DNA from: Oscarella lobularis
Lineage: Eukaryota; Porifera; Homoscleromorpha; Homosclerophorida; Oscarellidae
Assembly (NCBI RefSeq): GCF_947507565.1
Contig: NC_089185.1
Span: 1,054,001 to 1,118,000, forward strand
DNA: 64,000 bases
Reading direction: 5' to 3'
Positions 24,801 to 35,842 of the stretch are shown in pieces. Within the stretch, counting starts at the first letter, position 1, and the number at the start of each line of letters is the position of its first letter. A program made the translations under genes and the position numbers. The notes beneath the pieces are model-generated. The model saw only the letters and a program-made list of their open reading frames with translations, made no database searches and had not been told where the DNA came from.

Positions 24801-27800
24801 ACGTCTCCGGTGTCTTTCACAACGTAAAAGAGCCCGTAGCCGAGCCGATTTTCGTCGTTGAGCGCAATGCGGTAGGTGACTTTGTTGTAGAGGTCAGAAT
24901 CGTTGTCTTCTGCTACAACAGTTCTTATCGTGGAGTCTAATTTGGCATTTTCTCGCACTCTCACGGGAAGCACCGGCTTGAAAACCGGTTTTTCGTCGTT
25001 GAAATCCAAAATGTCAACCGTCAAAGTGAAGTTGTCTTTCAATTGACCCTTGTCCTTAGCCTCAATAACGACGCTGAAGGTACGATCAACGTCAGGTTTG
25101 TCGAAATTGAATTTCCTCTTTGTGGAAACGATGCCAGTCTTGGAATCAACTTCAAACGACTCGGTTTCCGTTATGACGGAGTAAACGATTTCGTCGCCAA
25201 CATCGTCGTCTGATGCAGACACTTCGTAAACTGACGTCTGAATTTTGGTGTCTTCAGAAATATTGACTCGGAAGAAATCTGGACTGAAAATAGGTGCGTG
25301 ATCGAAGGCATTGATAACAGAGATCGTCGCAAAAGTTGGCGCCGTTTCGGCTATCGGTAGTCCATTGTCGCTCGCCTCCACAAAATAACTGCACGTTTTG
25401 CCACCAATTTCGTCATAGTCGAGCTTTTCTCCTACCGAGAATTCGCCGGTCGTGCGATTGAGAAGAAATCGCGCACCGCATTCAAGAGGATAGCTGTGCA
25501 CCACTCTGTAAGTGATAGCAGCGTTAGGAGGAGAATCCTTGTCACTCGCAGATACTGTAAGAACAACCGTCCCTACAGGCGAAGTCTCCGGCACGGTGTC
25601 ATTTGAGTACTGTCCCGAGGTGAAAATAGGCTTATTGTCGTTGACATCGGTGATGTACACGCTGGCATTGACGCGGGCAGACAGAGGATTGGAGCCTGCG
25701 TTTGCTGCCTCAATGACGAGCTCGTAGCTTTTCTTGCTTTCATAATCCAAGGAGTTTCCAACCGTAACAGAACCGGTAACGCTGTCTATTGCAAATTTGC
25801 CATCTTCGTTTCCACCCACAATCGAGTAGGAAATCTTTGCATTAGTGCCCGAGTCTTCGTCGGTGGCCGACACTTGCAAGACGGGCGCTCGAACAGTCAA
25901 ATCTTCCTTGATCGTTGCATTGTAGGAAGACTTCGCGAATATCGGAGGGTTGTCGTTTACGTCAGTGACCGTGATTACAACGGTCGCTGTCGCGCTCAGA
26001 GCATCGTAACCAGATGCAACCGCATCGGCACCCGACGATCCAGATCCGACGTTATCAACAGCTTTTACAACGAACTCAAACGACGTTCGAGTTTCGAAAT
26101 CCAAAGACTTTCCAAGTGAAATAGCACCACTCGTCGAATTAATGTCAAACTTGCTGTAATTTCCCGAATCGAAAGAGTATTCGATCCGACCGTACTGGTG
26201 AAGATCGTTGTTTGATTCTTTTGCGACGACAGTCACAAGAACTGATCCGACCGCTTCGTCTTCTGGATACGACGCGCTGTAAGTACTCTTTTCAAACACT
26301 GGAGCGTTGTCGTTGACGTCTCTCAGTTTAACGACGACAGACGCCGTCTGGGTAAACTTGGCATCCTGCACGCTGACAGTTAAACTGTAGGACGCCACGT
26401 CTTCTCTATCAAGCAAAATAGCCGTCGTCAGTTGCCCAGATTTGCTATCGAGCTCGAACGCTCCTCCAACGTTTCCGTTTAGAATAGAGAAAGAAAACTC
26501 CCCGTTAGAGCCCGAGTCGGCATCGGTGGCAGATACGCTTAGAACAGAGTACCCAACACCAACGTCCTCGTTGATCGTCGTCGTATACGTCTGGCGGGTG
26601 AATACGGGAGGATTATCGTTCACGTCGTTCACCGTCACTTTCACATCGGTCTCGCCACTATTGCCACCGCCATCTTTAGCAATCACTGTCAGGACGAATT
26701 CGTGATCGCCGGTGTCGTAGTCCAAACTAGTATTCGCAGACAAAATGCCGCTCTTTGGCCCAACGGAGAACTTCTCGGATCCACTGGTCGCTTTGAGTAG
26801 ATACGTTATTTCTTTATAATCTTCTGAATCGGCGTCAGTTGCCGAAAGGGTTATCAGCGCAGTTGGAACGGTGTTGTTCTCGTTCAGAGAAGCGTTCCTT
26901 GGGTATGCAGAGCCGGTCAAGAAAATAGGAGAGTTGTCGTTTTTGTCGATGACGTTGACGGTGAGTACCGAAGAGTCGGAGCTGGACGGACTTCCATCGG
27001 TCACCTCCAAAAACAGGACGTACGTTGTCGCTTTCTCGTAGTCAAGCGGCTGGGCTGAAACGCTCCCATCGGCAGGGTCAATGGAAAATAGTCCTAAGGA
27101 ATTTCCTCCGGTGATTTTGTATTGCAGTTTGGCGTTCGTTCCGGAATCCGCGTCAGAGGCGGTGACCGTAGTAATAACCATAGTTTTCGGCGCATTCTCA
27201 ATAACGCTGACAGTGTAGTTAGCTTGGGAAAACACAGGCCTGTTATCGTTTATATCCAAAACGTTTACAACGACTTCAGCCGACGTCTTCCGGGCTGGAA
27301 TTCCCTTATCTTCAGCCACAACGGTGAATCGGTACTGATGTTTTCCTTGATCATAGTCCAAATTCTTCACAATCTTGATGTCGCCTGACGTTGGATCAAT
27401 TTCGAAGTTGTCCGTTCCGCTGCCGGATTCTATGCTGTACACGAGGTCACTGTTATCACCGGAGTCTTTATCGGTGGCACTAACGTGAACGCGAACAACG
27501 CCGACGTCGCTGTTTTCGCTCACATCGACCGTGTAAGTGGGCCCGGACGCATTGAAAACGGATGGAGGCCCGGTGTCAACAAAAATTGGAGAATTGTCGT
27601 TCAGGTCCGTCACGGTTATAGTGATGCGAACAGGATCAGAACGAAGTGGTTTGGAAGCATCGTCTCGAGCCTCGGCCGTGAGAACGTATGACGTCTTTTT
27701 CTCGTAGTCGAGCGAACGATTCAGGGTAAGCACTCCAGTTACCGAGTCAAGAGCGAATTTACCGTCTTCGTTTCCTCTGATGATAAAGTATCTGATGGTC

Positions 27801-30800
27801 GCTTGAGGAGTTCCCTCCTCGTCTTTTTCGGTCGCCGCGATTTTCAAAACGCTTTCACCGACGGTGAAATTCTCCGCAAGGGCTGCAGAATACGAAGCGT
27901 TGTCAAACTGCGGCACGTTGTCGTTTCGATCGCGTACGGTAATCTTCAACGTCGCCGTGTCTTTGAATTTGTCGTCAGACACTTCGATGTTGAGAACGTG
28001 TTCTCCCTTCGTCTCTCGATCGAGAGATGCCGCGACCGTTACAACGCCCGTCGTGCGATCCATACGAAACAAGGACTCGGTATCGTTCACGATACTGTAA
28101 GTCTTCTCGACATTGCCAGCGTCTGTATCGTTGTCGGTAGCAGAAATGGTGTCGATAACGGTATCTCCTATGGAAGCGTCTTCATATACGCTGGCATCGT
28201 ACTCTTTTTCAGTGAAAACAGGCGGTTCGTCATTCAAATCAACAATCGTTATGGCCACATTTGCTCTTACTGACCTGCCTCCGCCATCCGTGACAGTAAC
28301 CGTCAGAGTGTAGTTTCTCACCTGTTCAAAGTCAGGCGATTTCTCGATCGTAATCTCTCCTGTTTTCTCGTCGATTTTAAACGTTCCGGATACTCCGTCG
28401 CCTGAGCCGGACGCAGACGATACTGACGACTCGGTTACGTCGGTATTTCCCGCGGTAATAGCATACGTTAGTGCACTATTGGTCCCGACGTCGTCATCAG
28501 AGGCAGATACGCTAATAACTGACGTCCCAACAGAAAGATTTTCATCGATTGTCGCCGAATACGGAGTATTCTGAAACACCGGATCCCTGTCATTAGCGTC
28601 TGTCACAGTAATAGTAACGAAGACCGTATCTCTTAGAGGCGGAGAGCCGAGATCGGTGGCACGAACTGTCAAAAAGTATTTCGCCACGGCTTCTCTGTTT
28701 AGAGACTCGTTCACATAAATTATTCCTTCTCCCTTTCCCTTTGTGGTATTAATAGCAAATGGAGAACCCGGGTTGCTGGAAATGATAGAAAATTGGATCT
28801 CTCCATTCGTCGTCACATCTCTGTCTGTAGCAGAGACAATCAAAACTACTGTGTCCCTTTTACTGGCCTCTGAGACTTCCGCGGTATATTGACGTCGAAG
28901 GAAGATGGGAGGATTGTCGTTTTTGTCCTCTACCGTCACTTCAAGATAGGACGTAGAGTTTAGCCGACTTCCAGGATTACTTGCCGTGAGAGATAAATTG
29001 TAAAAGGATACCATGTCGTAGTCCAATAATTTAGCAGTTCTTACGTCACCAGACACGGCATCGATGGCAAAGAAATCAGATCCAGAACCAGACAAGCTAT
29101 ATCGAATCAAAGCGTTATCACCGATGTCTTTGTCCGTGGCAGTCGCCGTGAAAATAACTTCGTTGACAGTAGAATTTTCGACGACGTTCGTTTTGTAGAT
29201 CTTCTGCGCAAAGACGGGAGCATTATCATTGTCGTCAGTCACGGTTATAGAGACCGTTGCGTTGGAAGACAAGCCACCGGTGTCGGTAACCTGAATAGTC
29301 AATGTGTACGAATCTCGCAGATCCTCTCTGTCGAGAATACCGGACTGATTGACGTACACAAGTCCAGTAGTGACATCCGTCGCTTTGATGCCAAAAACGC
29401 CGTCGACATTTCCGGCAACGATGGAAAAGGTGAAAAGGACGTTTCTTGTCGTCGGATCGTCGTCATCTGTCGCCGCTACCTGGACGACGGTCGCTCCGGC
29501 CTTGGCTTCTTCGTTGATCTCTCCGGTGTACTTCTCCTCCGTGAATTGCGGCGCTTTGTCGTTGACATCGGTCACCGTTATCGTCACAGGAACGCCTTCA
29601 CTTCTCAAACCGAAAGAATCGGTTGCACTGGCTGTCAGATGGTAGACGGACCGCGTTTCGCGATTCAAGTTTCCTTTCGTATAAATCTGACCCCCTTGGG
29701 TATTTATGCCAAAAGGCAGAGCCACCGGTTCGAGGGCATAAGACAGAACGGCATTGTCTCCGATATCTTTGTCGTCTCCTTGAACGATGAGAATCCCGCT
29801 TCCGCTAGCCGTCGTATAAACAGAGTCATTCGCCTTCGCGTTCTCCTTTATGAAGCCAGCGTAGGAGGCAGCCAAAATAAAAGGCTTTTCATCGTTGATG
29901 TCAGTGATGTTGATGACAAGAGGAACGGTGGACGATAGCGGCGGCGTTCCTAAATCTTTCGCTTCGACAGTTAGATCATAAGACGGCTGCTTCTCCCTGT
30001 CCAATGAACCGGCAACAGTCACGGCTCCTGTCACGCTGTCAATAGCAAAGTGATCTTTATTCTTCCCGCCAACGAGAGAGTACCGAACCTCTTCGTTGAT
30101 ACCTAAATCCTTGTCCGTAGAAGACACTGTGAGAACGGGAGCGCCGGCCGACTGCTGTTCCGGCACGTTGGCAAAGTAAGACTTCTTCACGAACTCTGGA
30201 GCGTTGTCGTTTGCATCGGTGACGCGAATGGTGACGTTGGCGTAGTCAAAGTGAAGCGTTTGATCAGAAACCGACACCGTGAATTCGTACAAGTCTTTCG
30301 TTTCCCTATCCAGCGAACGTGCCGTTCGTATCTCGCCGTTTGCTACGCCCACAAGGAAGTCGACGAGAGTACCGCTAACCTCTTCGTACGTCAGAAGAGC
30401 TTCGTCGTCGTCGTCGTCAAAAGCCGTGAGAGCAAGAACAACTTCATTTAGATCAGAATCTTCAGCGACAGAGGCGCTGTACACCTTGGGACTGAAATAC
30501 GGCCTTTGATCATCTCGGTCGTTCACAGTCACTTCGAGGGCCATGAAGGCGTCGTTGTTGTCCGAAAATCCTACGTGATCGTCGGCACGAACAACCACTC
30601 GGTAAAGTCGTCTCACTTCATAGTCGAGCTCTCTTTTTGTGCTGATAACTCCCGTCGTACTGTTTATAGAGAACGTGTCCAGCAAAGAAACGAGGGCGTA
30701 CGTCACCGTCTGCGCCGGAACGTCCTTGTCGGTTGCGGAAACCGTGTAAATTTCCTGAGGAGGTTCGTTCTCTGCGATTTCAGTTTTCTGAAGGAAATCA

Positions 30801-33800
30801 CCTTTGAATACCGGAGAATTGTCATTAGCAGGCTCGACTGTAACAGTGACGTTCGTCGTTGATCGGGTCATCGCCGATGGCGATTCAAACGTATTGTACG
30901 CCTCGACGTTGAATACAAATTGTCGGTCGACGGTATCGTAGTCCAATGTCTTTGTAAGCGATATCAAGCCCGTCCGACTGTCAATGGAAAACTTATCAGC
31001 CTCTGAACCTTGAAGTCTGTATCCAATGCTCGTGCCCGTAGTATCTTGGTCAAAAGCAGAGACCTGAACGATGCTATCCCCAGTCGAAAGCGATTCGCTG
31101 ACAGCAGCCGAATACGTAGAATTCAAGAATTTCGGATGAACGTCATTGACATCGGTAATGGCTACGCGAACAGACACATTTCCACTTCTGCCTCCGCCAT
31201 CAGTTGCCACAGCGGTAAAAGTGTATTCAGAGGTCATCTCAAAGTTAAACGCACCATTGGTTGTGATAACGCCCGTTTGGGGGTTAATTGCAAATTTGGA
31301 AACTGGTGGGGAAATAGAGTACGTCACGTTTTTGAATGCCCCCTCGTCTTTGTCGGTTGCACTGACAAAGCCGACGTTGCTACCTGACGTGGTGTTTTCA
31401 GGGAAAGAGAACCTGTAGGAAGGCAACAGAAAAACTGGGCTATTATCATTTCGATCTGATATCTCGATTGATAAGCGTAGCGTTGATGACTTATTCTCAT
31501 TTCGACCCGCTCCTTGATCTACCACCACCGCAGTTATGATATATGACGACTTCATTTCTCTGTCAAACGTTTGCGTGGTACTTATCTTTCCGCTAACAGC
31601 ACCGATCGCAAATCCATCGTCCGAGGTCGGATCTAGACTATATCGAACTTCTGCATTCAATCCTACGTCTTTGTCTTTTGCTGTAACAGTGACGACTGGA
31701 AAACCAGACGCTTCGTTCTCCGGAATCACAACAGGTTGAGACACTGGATCAAAAATAGGCAGATTGTCGTTCACGTCAGTCACGTTAATGACCAAAGCCG
31801 CCGTTGTCCGTCGTCGTTGTGCAACATCGGTTGCTTGGTCAGTAGCAATGACCTCAAGAGAATACGAATCGAGAGATTCTCTATCCAGACTTTGGCTAAG
31901 AGTCACAGCGCCAGACGTATCGTTGATTGAAAAGGCAGCACTTCCACTCAGCGAATATCGAACCATTCCAGCGCCTATCGGATCATTCGCATCGTAATCA
32001 GCATCCGTCGCCGAAACCGTTATCAAAGTAGTCCCAACCGACGTGTCTTCGCTGACATCCTCCCGATAAGAGGCTCGAGTAAAGACCGGCGGATTGTCAT
32101 TCACGTTGACAACAATGACGGTCACTTTGGCATCCTTGGCACTGTAACGCGGCGTAGGATGACCGCCGTCAGCCGCAGTCACCGAGAGAAAATACTCTTT
32201 TTTCGACGATTCGTAGTCCAACGAGGCCGCCGTGAATATTTCTCCCGTCTTGTTGTCAATTCGAAACTCGTTGCCTAATTGTTCGAGAGTGAAGAGACTT
32301 ATCTGTCCGTTTCTCGTCGCTGAGCTGTCTTGATCGAAGGCAGATACTTGCGTCACCGGCGTTCCAATGGGAACGCTTTCATTCAATCGCATCGTGTATT
32401 GAAGCGGATCGAAGTAGGGATTATAGACGTTCTTGTCAACGACGACTTTGATCGTCACCGGAACTCCAATAGAATTTTTCTTAGGATAGCCATTGTCTGT
32501 AGCGTTGACGGTCAAATTGAACGTGTACGTATCCGTCCTGGCAAGCAAAAACTTCGTCGAGATCAAACCGTTTTCGTCCACAGCAAATTCTTCAATATCT
32601 TGGCCTGCGGTTATGGAGTAGGTAATCTTGTTGCTCGCTGGATCGCCGTCGGCGTCGCTGGCAAAAACAGTGAGAACGGACGTTCCCCGAACCACCGTCG
32701 AAACAATTTCCGCCGAGTACGAAGACCGGGCGAACTTGGGTGTAAATTCGTTAACGTCGCGTAGTTTCACCGTCAAATCCTTTCGTCCGGTGCGACCTCC
32801 CTTATCGGTAGCCAACAGGCTCACATTCCAAGCAAACACGGATGCATTCTAGATAAAAAAGAATACAATTTGCCTAACGCAATTGAATCCTCCTAGCTGT
32901 TTACCTCGTAGTTCAACTGTTGCTTAGATGTCATGAAAAAGATTAGCGGCTGATTTTCTACTTCTCCAACGATACCAGTTCCTTTTGTGACCTCCACGTC
33001 AAATTGTCCAGCCGGATCGTCACTGGCGTCGGCATCACTGACATTGATCCTGTAGAAGAGAGAGCCAACAGGCAAATTTTCGTCCAGGTACACGACGTCA
33101 GGATCGTAAAACATAGGCGAATTGTCATTGACTTCGATAACGTACACCTTCACTGTTGTTGACCCAGATCGCGGAGGAATTCCGCCATCGAAAGCTGTGA
33201 CAGTCAACGTGTGAACATCGTTCACTTTCTGCAGCAATTTCTTCTTCAACGTGATACTTCCACTGACAGAATTCAGCTCAAAGAATCCGTCGTCGCCCGA
33301 AGTGATGTTATACGTAAGTTTCGAATTCGAACCAAAGTCGCGATCGGTAGCCAATACGACGAGAAGTTCATCGCCAATGTTGAACGTTTCGTTCACCCGA
33401 GCCTCGTACAAAGACTTGTCAAACTTTGGATCGTTGTCGTTCAAGTCGCCGACGTTCACTGTGAGAGTGGCGGTTCCAGTTCGTCGCAATTTGACTGGCT
33501 TGTCAATTGCTCGTACGCACAGGGCATACTGGGCCACCGATTCGCGATCCAAAACTTGGAGAACGGTAATTCTTCCCGTATCCGGATTAATGCTGAAAAC
33601 GCCATCGAAATTGCACAACGAAAAGGAGAAGTTTCTTTCGGGCGACGTGATGTCTTTATCTATGGCGGTTGCGTTGAATATGTTCATAGGTGCGACGCCG
33701 TCTTCCGTGACAGTTATCGAATCGGGCAAATTCGTGAATTTCGGAGCAAAATCGTTGGGTTTCGTCACTTCGACGAAGACGGTCGCCTCGTCGAATTCGT

Positions 33801-35282
33801 TCGGCTTTATGACGTCCGTCGCTTTGACTCGAAGCTCGAAAGTGGAATCTTGCGATAACCCCGTCAACGATGCATTGACGTAGAGACTCCCGTTGGGAGC
33901 GTGAATGCCGAATCTGCCTCCGCCGCCCGAAAGCAACGTGTACGAGTGCTCCGCGTTCACGCCGATATCGAGATCGGTCGATTTGACCGTTCCAATCTCG
34001 TCATTTATAGCCGCTTTCGACGAAACGTAGAACGTCGTCCTAAAAAAAAGAGGGGCCCCCTTCTCCCGTGAGAATTGAGGAACCCTTTCTTCTTACCCGT
34101 TGTCTGTTATCACCGGCGGATTGTCGTTCACGTCGTTCACGTCGATGATGATGTGGGCGGTTGACGATTTCGGTGGCGTGCCGTCGTCAGTCGCCGTTAT
34201 CGTCACATTATAGCTAGGCTTCGTTTCGCGATCGATATCGCCTTTGAATCCGATGTAGGTCAAGTTGAATCTGACGAATTCGAAGAGTTTGTTGTGTTGG
34301 GCATCGACCCTGAGATTGACGAAGCTATTGTCTTTCCCTGAACAAAGAACAGGTGACTGGCATGTTGATATTCCATCATTTCCATGGTGACCATTAGATT
34401 TAATTAAATTAGCGAAGTTTTAATATTTGGTAAATTAGTGCCCGTACGTACCTGCGTCATCGTCCGTTGCCGAGACGTCCGTGTAGAACGTGAGGCGAGG
34501 TGCAGCATCCTCGGCAATCGACGTTCGGTAGATCTTCTGAGAGAATTCCGGCGTGTGATCGTTTACGTCGAGAATGTCGAGTGTGAACACGCTGATCGTC
34601 GAAAGAGCAGGCCCGCTGTCGGCCGTTGACACTCTCAACTGTTGAGCAAATAGTTTGATGAGAAGGCGCGTTTTCTAGCCTATAGTTCAGCTTGCCGTTA
34701 TGATGGCTATCGGTCCGTCCGTTTCCCGATCCAACTGCCTCGTTGCCGTCATTTCGGGTAGAAAGGCGTTCGCGAAAGTAAAGACGCCGTCGAAATTTGA
34801 AGGAGACACTGAGAAAAGGTCTTGATTTGAAGCCATTAGGATCCTACAACTTTACCTCCTATCACTTCGTACTTGAACGGTCTCACCGCTCCGGTACTTA
34901 TTCTAGCCTAGAAGAATACGCCCCATTTATCGTCTTTTCCCTCGTGGAACGGTGTCATATAGGCCAAGACGGTGGGGCGACACCGCCCACCTCCGCTCGC
35001 CCTGCTTATTTACCGTGACTGTAATGCTGACGTCCGTTTCTTCGTTCACCTCGACTGGCACGCCAGAGGTCACGTCGGGATAAGTTATTTGTATGTGCGC
35101 TTGAGCAAGACCTGCGTAGACGGAAAAGGAGGTGTATTATGAGACCGTTATGTCATGATGCTCATCGACTGAGGGCATTGACGTTGCAAGAGAAGTGCGA
35201 TCGTTCTAAGGGCTACTAATTGCTTACATTGTGCTGCAAGTAGCGTCAAGAGAAGAAAGAGAGAAGCCAATAATCGCCACAT
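1..35282 (-). CDS. Giant coherin-type cadherin (cadherin repeats + TMEM132-like/cohesin/dockerin modules), C-terminus beyond window
   Basis: Single-pass adhesion receptor with a huge ectodomain. Exons I deduce (complement): 1-71, 132-220, 276-412, 473-611, 662-2607, 2665-2758, 2817-2982, 3040-32848, 32905-34039, 34097-34337, 34452-34638, 34696-34808, 34856-34907, 35014-35111, 35228-35282. They sum to 34,332 nt (11,444 codons) with no frame break. The start codon at 35282 opens a signal peptide ([19 protein letters not shown]). The order is about 41 cadherin repeats, module 1, 7 repeats, module 2, 3 repeats, module 3, 4 repeats, module 4 (shortened), 2 repeats, a membrane-proximal domain, one transmembrane helix (codons in 276-412) and a basic-start cytoplasmic tail cut by the window edge. 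Repeats carry LDRE, DxD and DxNDNxP calcium motifs. Cadherin plus cohesin defines the coherin family of choanoflagellates and sponges. Ligand and partners are unknown. No beta-catenin-binding motif is visible in the 50 or so tail residues present. Confidence 0.9.
1500..3820 (-). other. Coherin module 4: shortened TMEM132-like module without cohesin-2 or dockerin
   Basis: This module begins as the others do ([14 protein letters not shown], then [17 protein letters not shown]). It continues over exons 3040-, 2817-2982, 2665-2758 and 662-2607, ending near 1500 after [11 protein letters not shown]. It contains the first cohesin-like segment and the Ig-like part with ARAWMPDNV and LSRVNGWF. After the W-T-T-C landmark it passes straight into cadherin repeat 56. 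The second cohesin, basic linker, dockerin and post-dockerin domain are all absent. It is also the only module interrupted by introns. Confidence 0.72.
3820..5060 (-). repeat. Cadherin-repeat array 4 (about 4 EC domains)
   Basis: EC52-EC55 lie between modules 3 and 4. Linkers are [18 protein letters not shown] and DKNDNAPKF, and EC55 ends with a valine-rich strand leading into module 4. LDRE motifs are present in the repeats. EC54 starts with an unusual NVDALIGTS in place of the more common NEDxxIGT pattern. Confidence 0.8.
5060..9415 (-). other. Coherin module 3: TMEM132-like segment + cohesin + dockerin + post-dockerin domain
   Basis: About 1,450 residues, collinear with modules 1 and 2. 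Landmarks are [10 protein letters not shown] (near 8780-8810), [15 protein letters not shown] (near 8320-8360), [21 protein letters not shown], and the [14 protein letters not shown] stretch (near 7410-7450). It also has the cohesin start [10 protein letters not shown] and the tail domain ending before [10 protein letters not shown]. The NTPA, VWSP and W(x)PxC landmarks correspond to conserved positions of TMEM132 ectodomains. Confidence 0.74.
5640..6365 (-). other. Cohesin-basic linker-dockerin block 3
   Basis: The cohesin has [20 protein letters not shown] and VRFGGSAS. The linker (near 5843-5925) has RKRR-D and SRRRRAID, again two convertase-type sites. The dockerin lacks the SPPC cysteine pair of blocks 1 and 2. 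It has loop 1 [13 protein letters not shown] and loop 2 [12 protein letters not shown]. Loop 2 has D in place of the usual G at the turn, so it may bind calcium less well. Confidence 0.78.
9415..10365 (-). repeat. Cadherin-repeat array 3 (about 3 EC domains)
   Basis: EC49-EC51 lie between modules 2 and 3. Linkers DINDNAPEF and PFNDHAPIC divide them, and LDRE and LDYE motifs are present. EC51 has no closing calcium linker and runs into module 3 through a hydrophobic strand. This is the shortest inter-module array. Confidence 0.8.
10365..14750 (-). other. Coherin module 2: TMEM132-like segment + cohesin + dockerin + post-dockerin domain
   Basis: About 1,460 residues, collinear with module 1. 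It opens with [13 protein letters not shown], has the P[10 protein letters not shown] cohesin-like start (near 14110-14150), the SLVRGWFGG block (near 13350), paired cysteines, and Ig-like strands with a [19 protein letters not shown] stretch (near 12750-12800). The cohesin begins at [10 protein letters not shown]. After the dockerin the tail domain carries [11 protein letters not shown] and a closing CTNDHPPVF that joins the next cadherin repeat. Cysteine positions are shared with modules 1 and 3, which supports conserved disulfides. Confidence 0.74.
10895..11645 (-). other. Cohesin-basic linker-dockerin block 2
   Basis: The cohesin has [19 protein letters not shown] and DWPGG, the same landmarks as block 1. 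The linker between cohesin and dockerin (near 11127-11218) is strongly basic, with SRRRR-S, RLRR and RQRR-A, each fitting R-x-K/R-R for furin-like convertases. The dockerin has SPPCSC, a first loop [13 protein letters not shown] and a second loop [12 protein letters not shown], with hydrophobic helices after each. The calcium ligands look intact in both loops. Confidence 0.8.
14750..17065 (-). repeat. Cadherin-repeat array 2 (about 7 EC domains)
   Basis: This array lies between modules 1 and 2. Linkers [45 protein letters not shown] and DVNLHAPKF separate seven repeats (EC42-EC48). The penultimate linker DVNLHAPKF closely matches DVNLETPKF before module 1. In both cases the last repeat ends in a run of valines or isoleucines and enters the module directly. 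The unit of dupl­ication therefore probably included the last two cadherin repeats together with the module. Confidence 0.82.
17065..21375 (-). other. Coherin module 1: TMEM132-like segment + cohesin + dockerin + post-dockerin domain
   Basis: About 1,440 residues with no cadherin motif. From N to C: a beta-rich domain; a first cohesin-like segment opening with a hydrophobic-P-x-x-F-x-P-G-x-x-F motif (near 20780-20815); a segment with [13 protein letters not shown], a paired-cysteine stretch, RVWIP and LSPVTGWK (near 19990-20340); Ig-like strands with LELVTGISF (near 19690) and a [16 protein letters not shown] stretch (near 19400); further Ig-like strands; a second, bacterial-type cohesin; a basic linker; a dockerin; and a final roughly 210-residue domain. 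The middle part follows the human TMEM132 ectodomain block by block, and TMEM132 proteins are known to contain cohesin and Ig-like domains. The same layout recurs in modules 2 and 3. Confidence 0.75.
17610..18390 (-). other. Cohesin-basic linker-dockerin block 1
   Basis: The cohesin starts at [10 protein letters not shown] and reads [19 protein letters not shown] followed by LRFGGSAS, matching type-I cohesin strand patterns. The linker has GKRS and then RMRR-A, a furin-type R-x-R-R site (near 17872-17940). The dockerin has an SPPCDC pair and two calcium loops: [13 protein letters not shown] (near 17790-17850) and [12 protein letters not shown] (near 17640-17680), the EF-hand-like D-x-N-G-D pattern of dockerin type I. 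Cohesin and dockerin are known as high-affinity partners in bacterial cellulosomes. Having both in one eukaryotic chain allows intramolecular or intermolecular pairing (inference). Confidence 0.8.
21375..35111 (-). repeat. N-terminal cadherin-repeat array (about 41 EC domains)
   Basis: I counted 41 units of about 100-110 residues by their inter-repeat linkers (DxNDNxPxF and variants such as [27 protein letters not shown]). Each unit has a DxD site near its middle (ATDxDxGxN) and an LDRE or LDYE site. EC1-EC6 are spread over seven short exons (32905-35111) and start without a canonical EC1 tryptophan, so classical strand-swap adhesion is not indicated. EC7 onward lies in the giant exon. EC40 ends in the atypical linker DVNLETPKF, and EC41 runs directly into module 1 without a calcium linker. 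The count may be off by one or two where linkers are degenerate. Confidence 0.87.
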
Positions 35283-35842
35283 GGTTTCAAACGATATTTG
35301 CGCGCCTCAAGGGCACTTGTCGAGGAAGTCGTTTGAAGCCTTTGGGGGAGATGTGGCCAGGTAGGGCAATAAAACTCGATTGGCGCTCAAAAAAAAGACG
35401 CAAGCGTGCGATGGGAGCAGAGTCCGTGGACGTTGTCGTTTCAAAGAGAGGAACGCCCTGCGCAGAAATCCGCGGCCCCTCCCCAATTCAATCATCGCAT
35501 CACGTGCATTCCTCCCTCATAATCCGACACTCGTGTCAAACCGCCGCCGAAAAGCCGATTAGGGATGACGTCGCCAATTCCCCATGGAGATGGCGGCGTA
35601 AACAATATAGGCGCGGTCATAGAACACCGGCAACGTCTTCCAATATCTGCTAGTCAATGTCATAATGTTCTTCATTCTTCACAGTACAACTGCAGACAGC
35701 ATTCTCATAGCATTGCAACCCTATACAGTAAGTAAAGCAGTTGGAGTGCGGTAGAGCCATCCAAACAATAACTCCCCCACCCAAGTCACTTCTAAGAATA
35801 GTTCTAACACAAGTAGTCGTGGGATTAGATCCGTTCACGCTG
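35283..35842. promoter_or_regulatory. Intergenic region upstream of the coherin gene
   Basis: About 560 bp separate the coherin start codon from the stop codon of the upstream zinc-finger gene on the same strand. It must hold the coherin promoter and the 3' end of the zinc-finger gene. It contains a TGACGTCG motif near 35566-35574, resembling a CRE half-palindrome. I see no convincing TATA box and no coding sequence with family similarity. Confidence 0.4.

Larger units (their letters stand above)
3040..32848 (-). other. 29.8-kb single coding exon of the coherin gene
   Basis: The reading frame stays open for 29,809 nt. It begins after an acceptor ending in TAG at 32849-32851 and ends at a donor GTAAGG at 3034-3039. 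The flanking introns are only 56-57 bp. The exon encodes roughly residues 628-10,563: the end of cadherin repeat 6, repeats 7-55, modules 1-3 and the start of module 4. The junctions are supported by repeat continuity: LNYE from the upstream exon joins NASVFAWNV, giving a normal cadherin strand. The small introns in the terminal exons contrast with total absence of introns here. That suggests intron loss, or expansion of the exon by internal tandem duplication. Confidence 0.88.

Noticed and set aside
3040-32848. Regular spacing of similar motifs about every 320 bp, which could be read as a satellite or CRISPR-like array
   Set aside because: The period is that of cadherin repeats (about 105 codons). 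Conservation is at the protein level (DxNDNxP, LDRE) and there are no identical short repeats with unique spacers.
3029-32852. Dozens of plus-strand open frames of 60-326 codons opposite the giant coherin exon
   Set aside because: They are antisense shadows produced by the TCG/GAC-rich codon bias of the cadherin repeats. None shows family similarity or a start context, and the minus strand is accounted for throughout.
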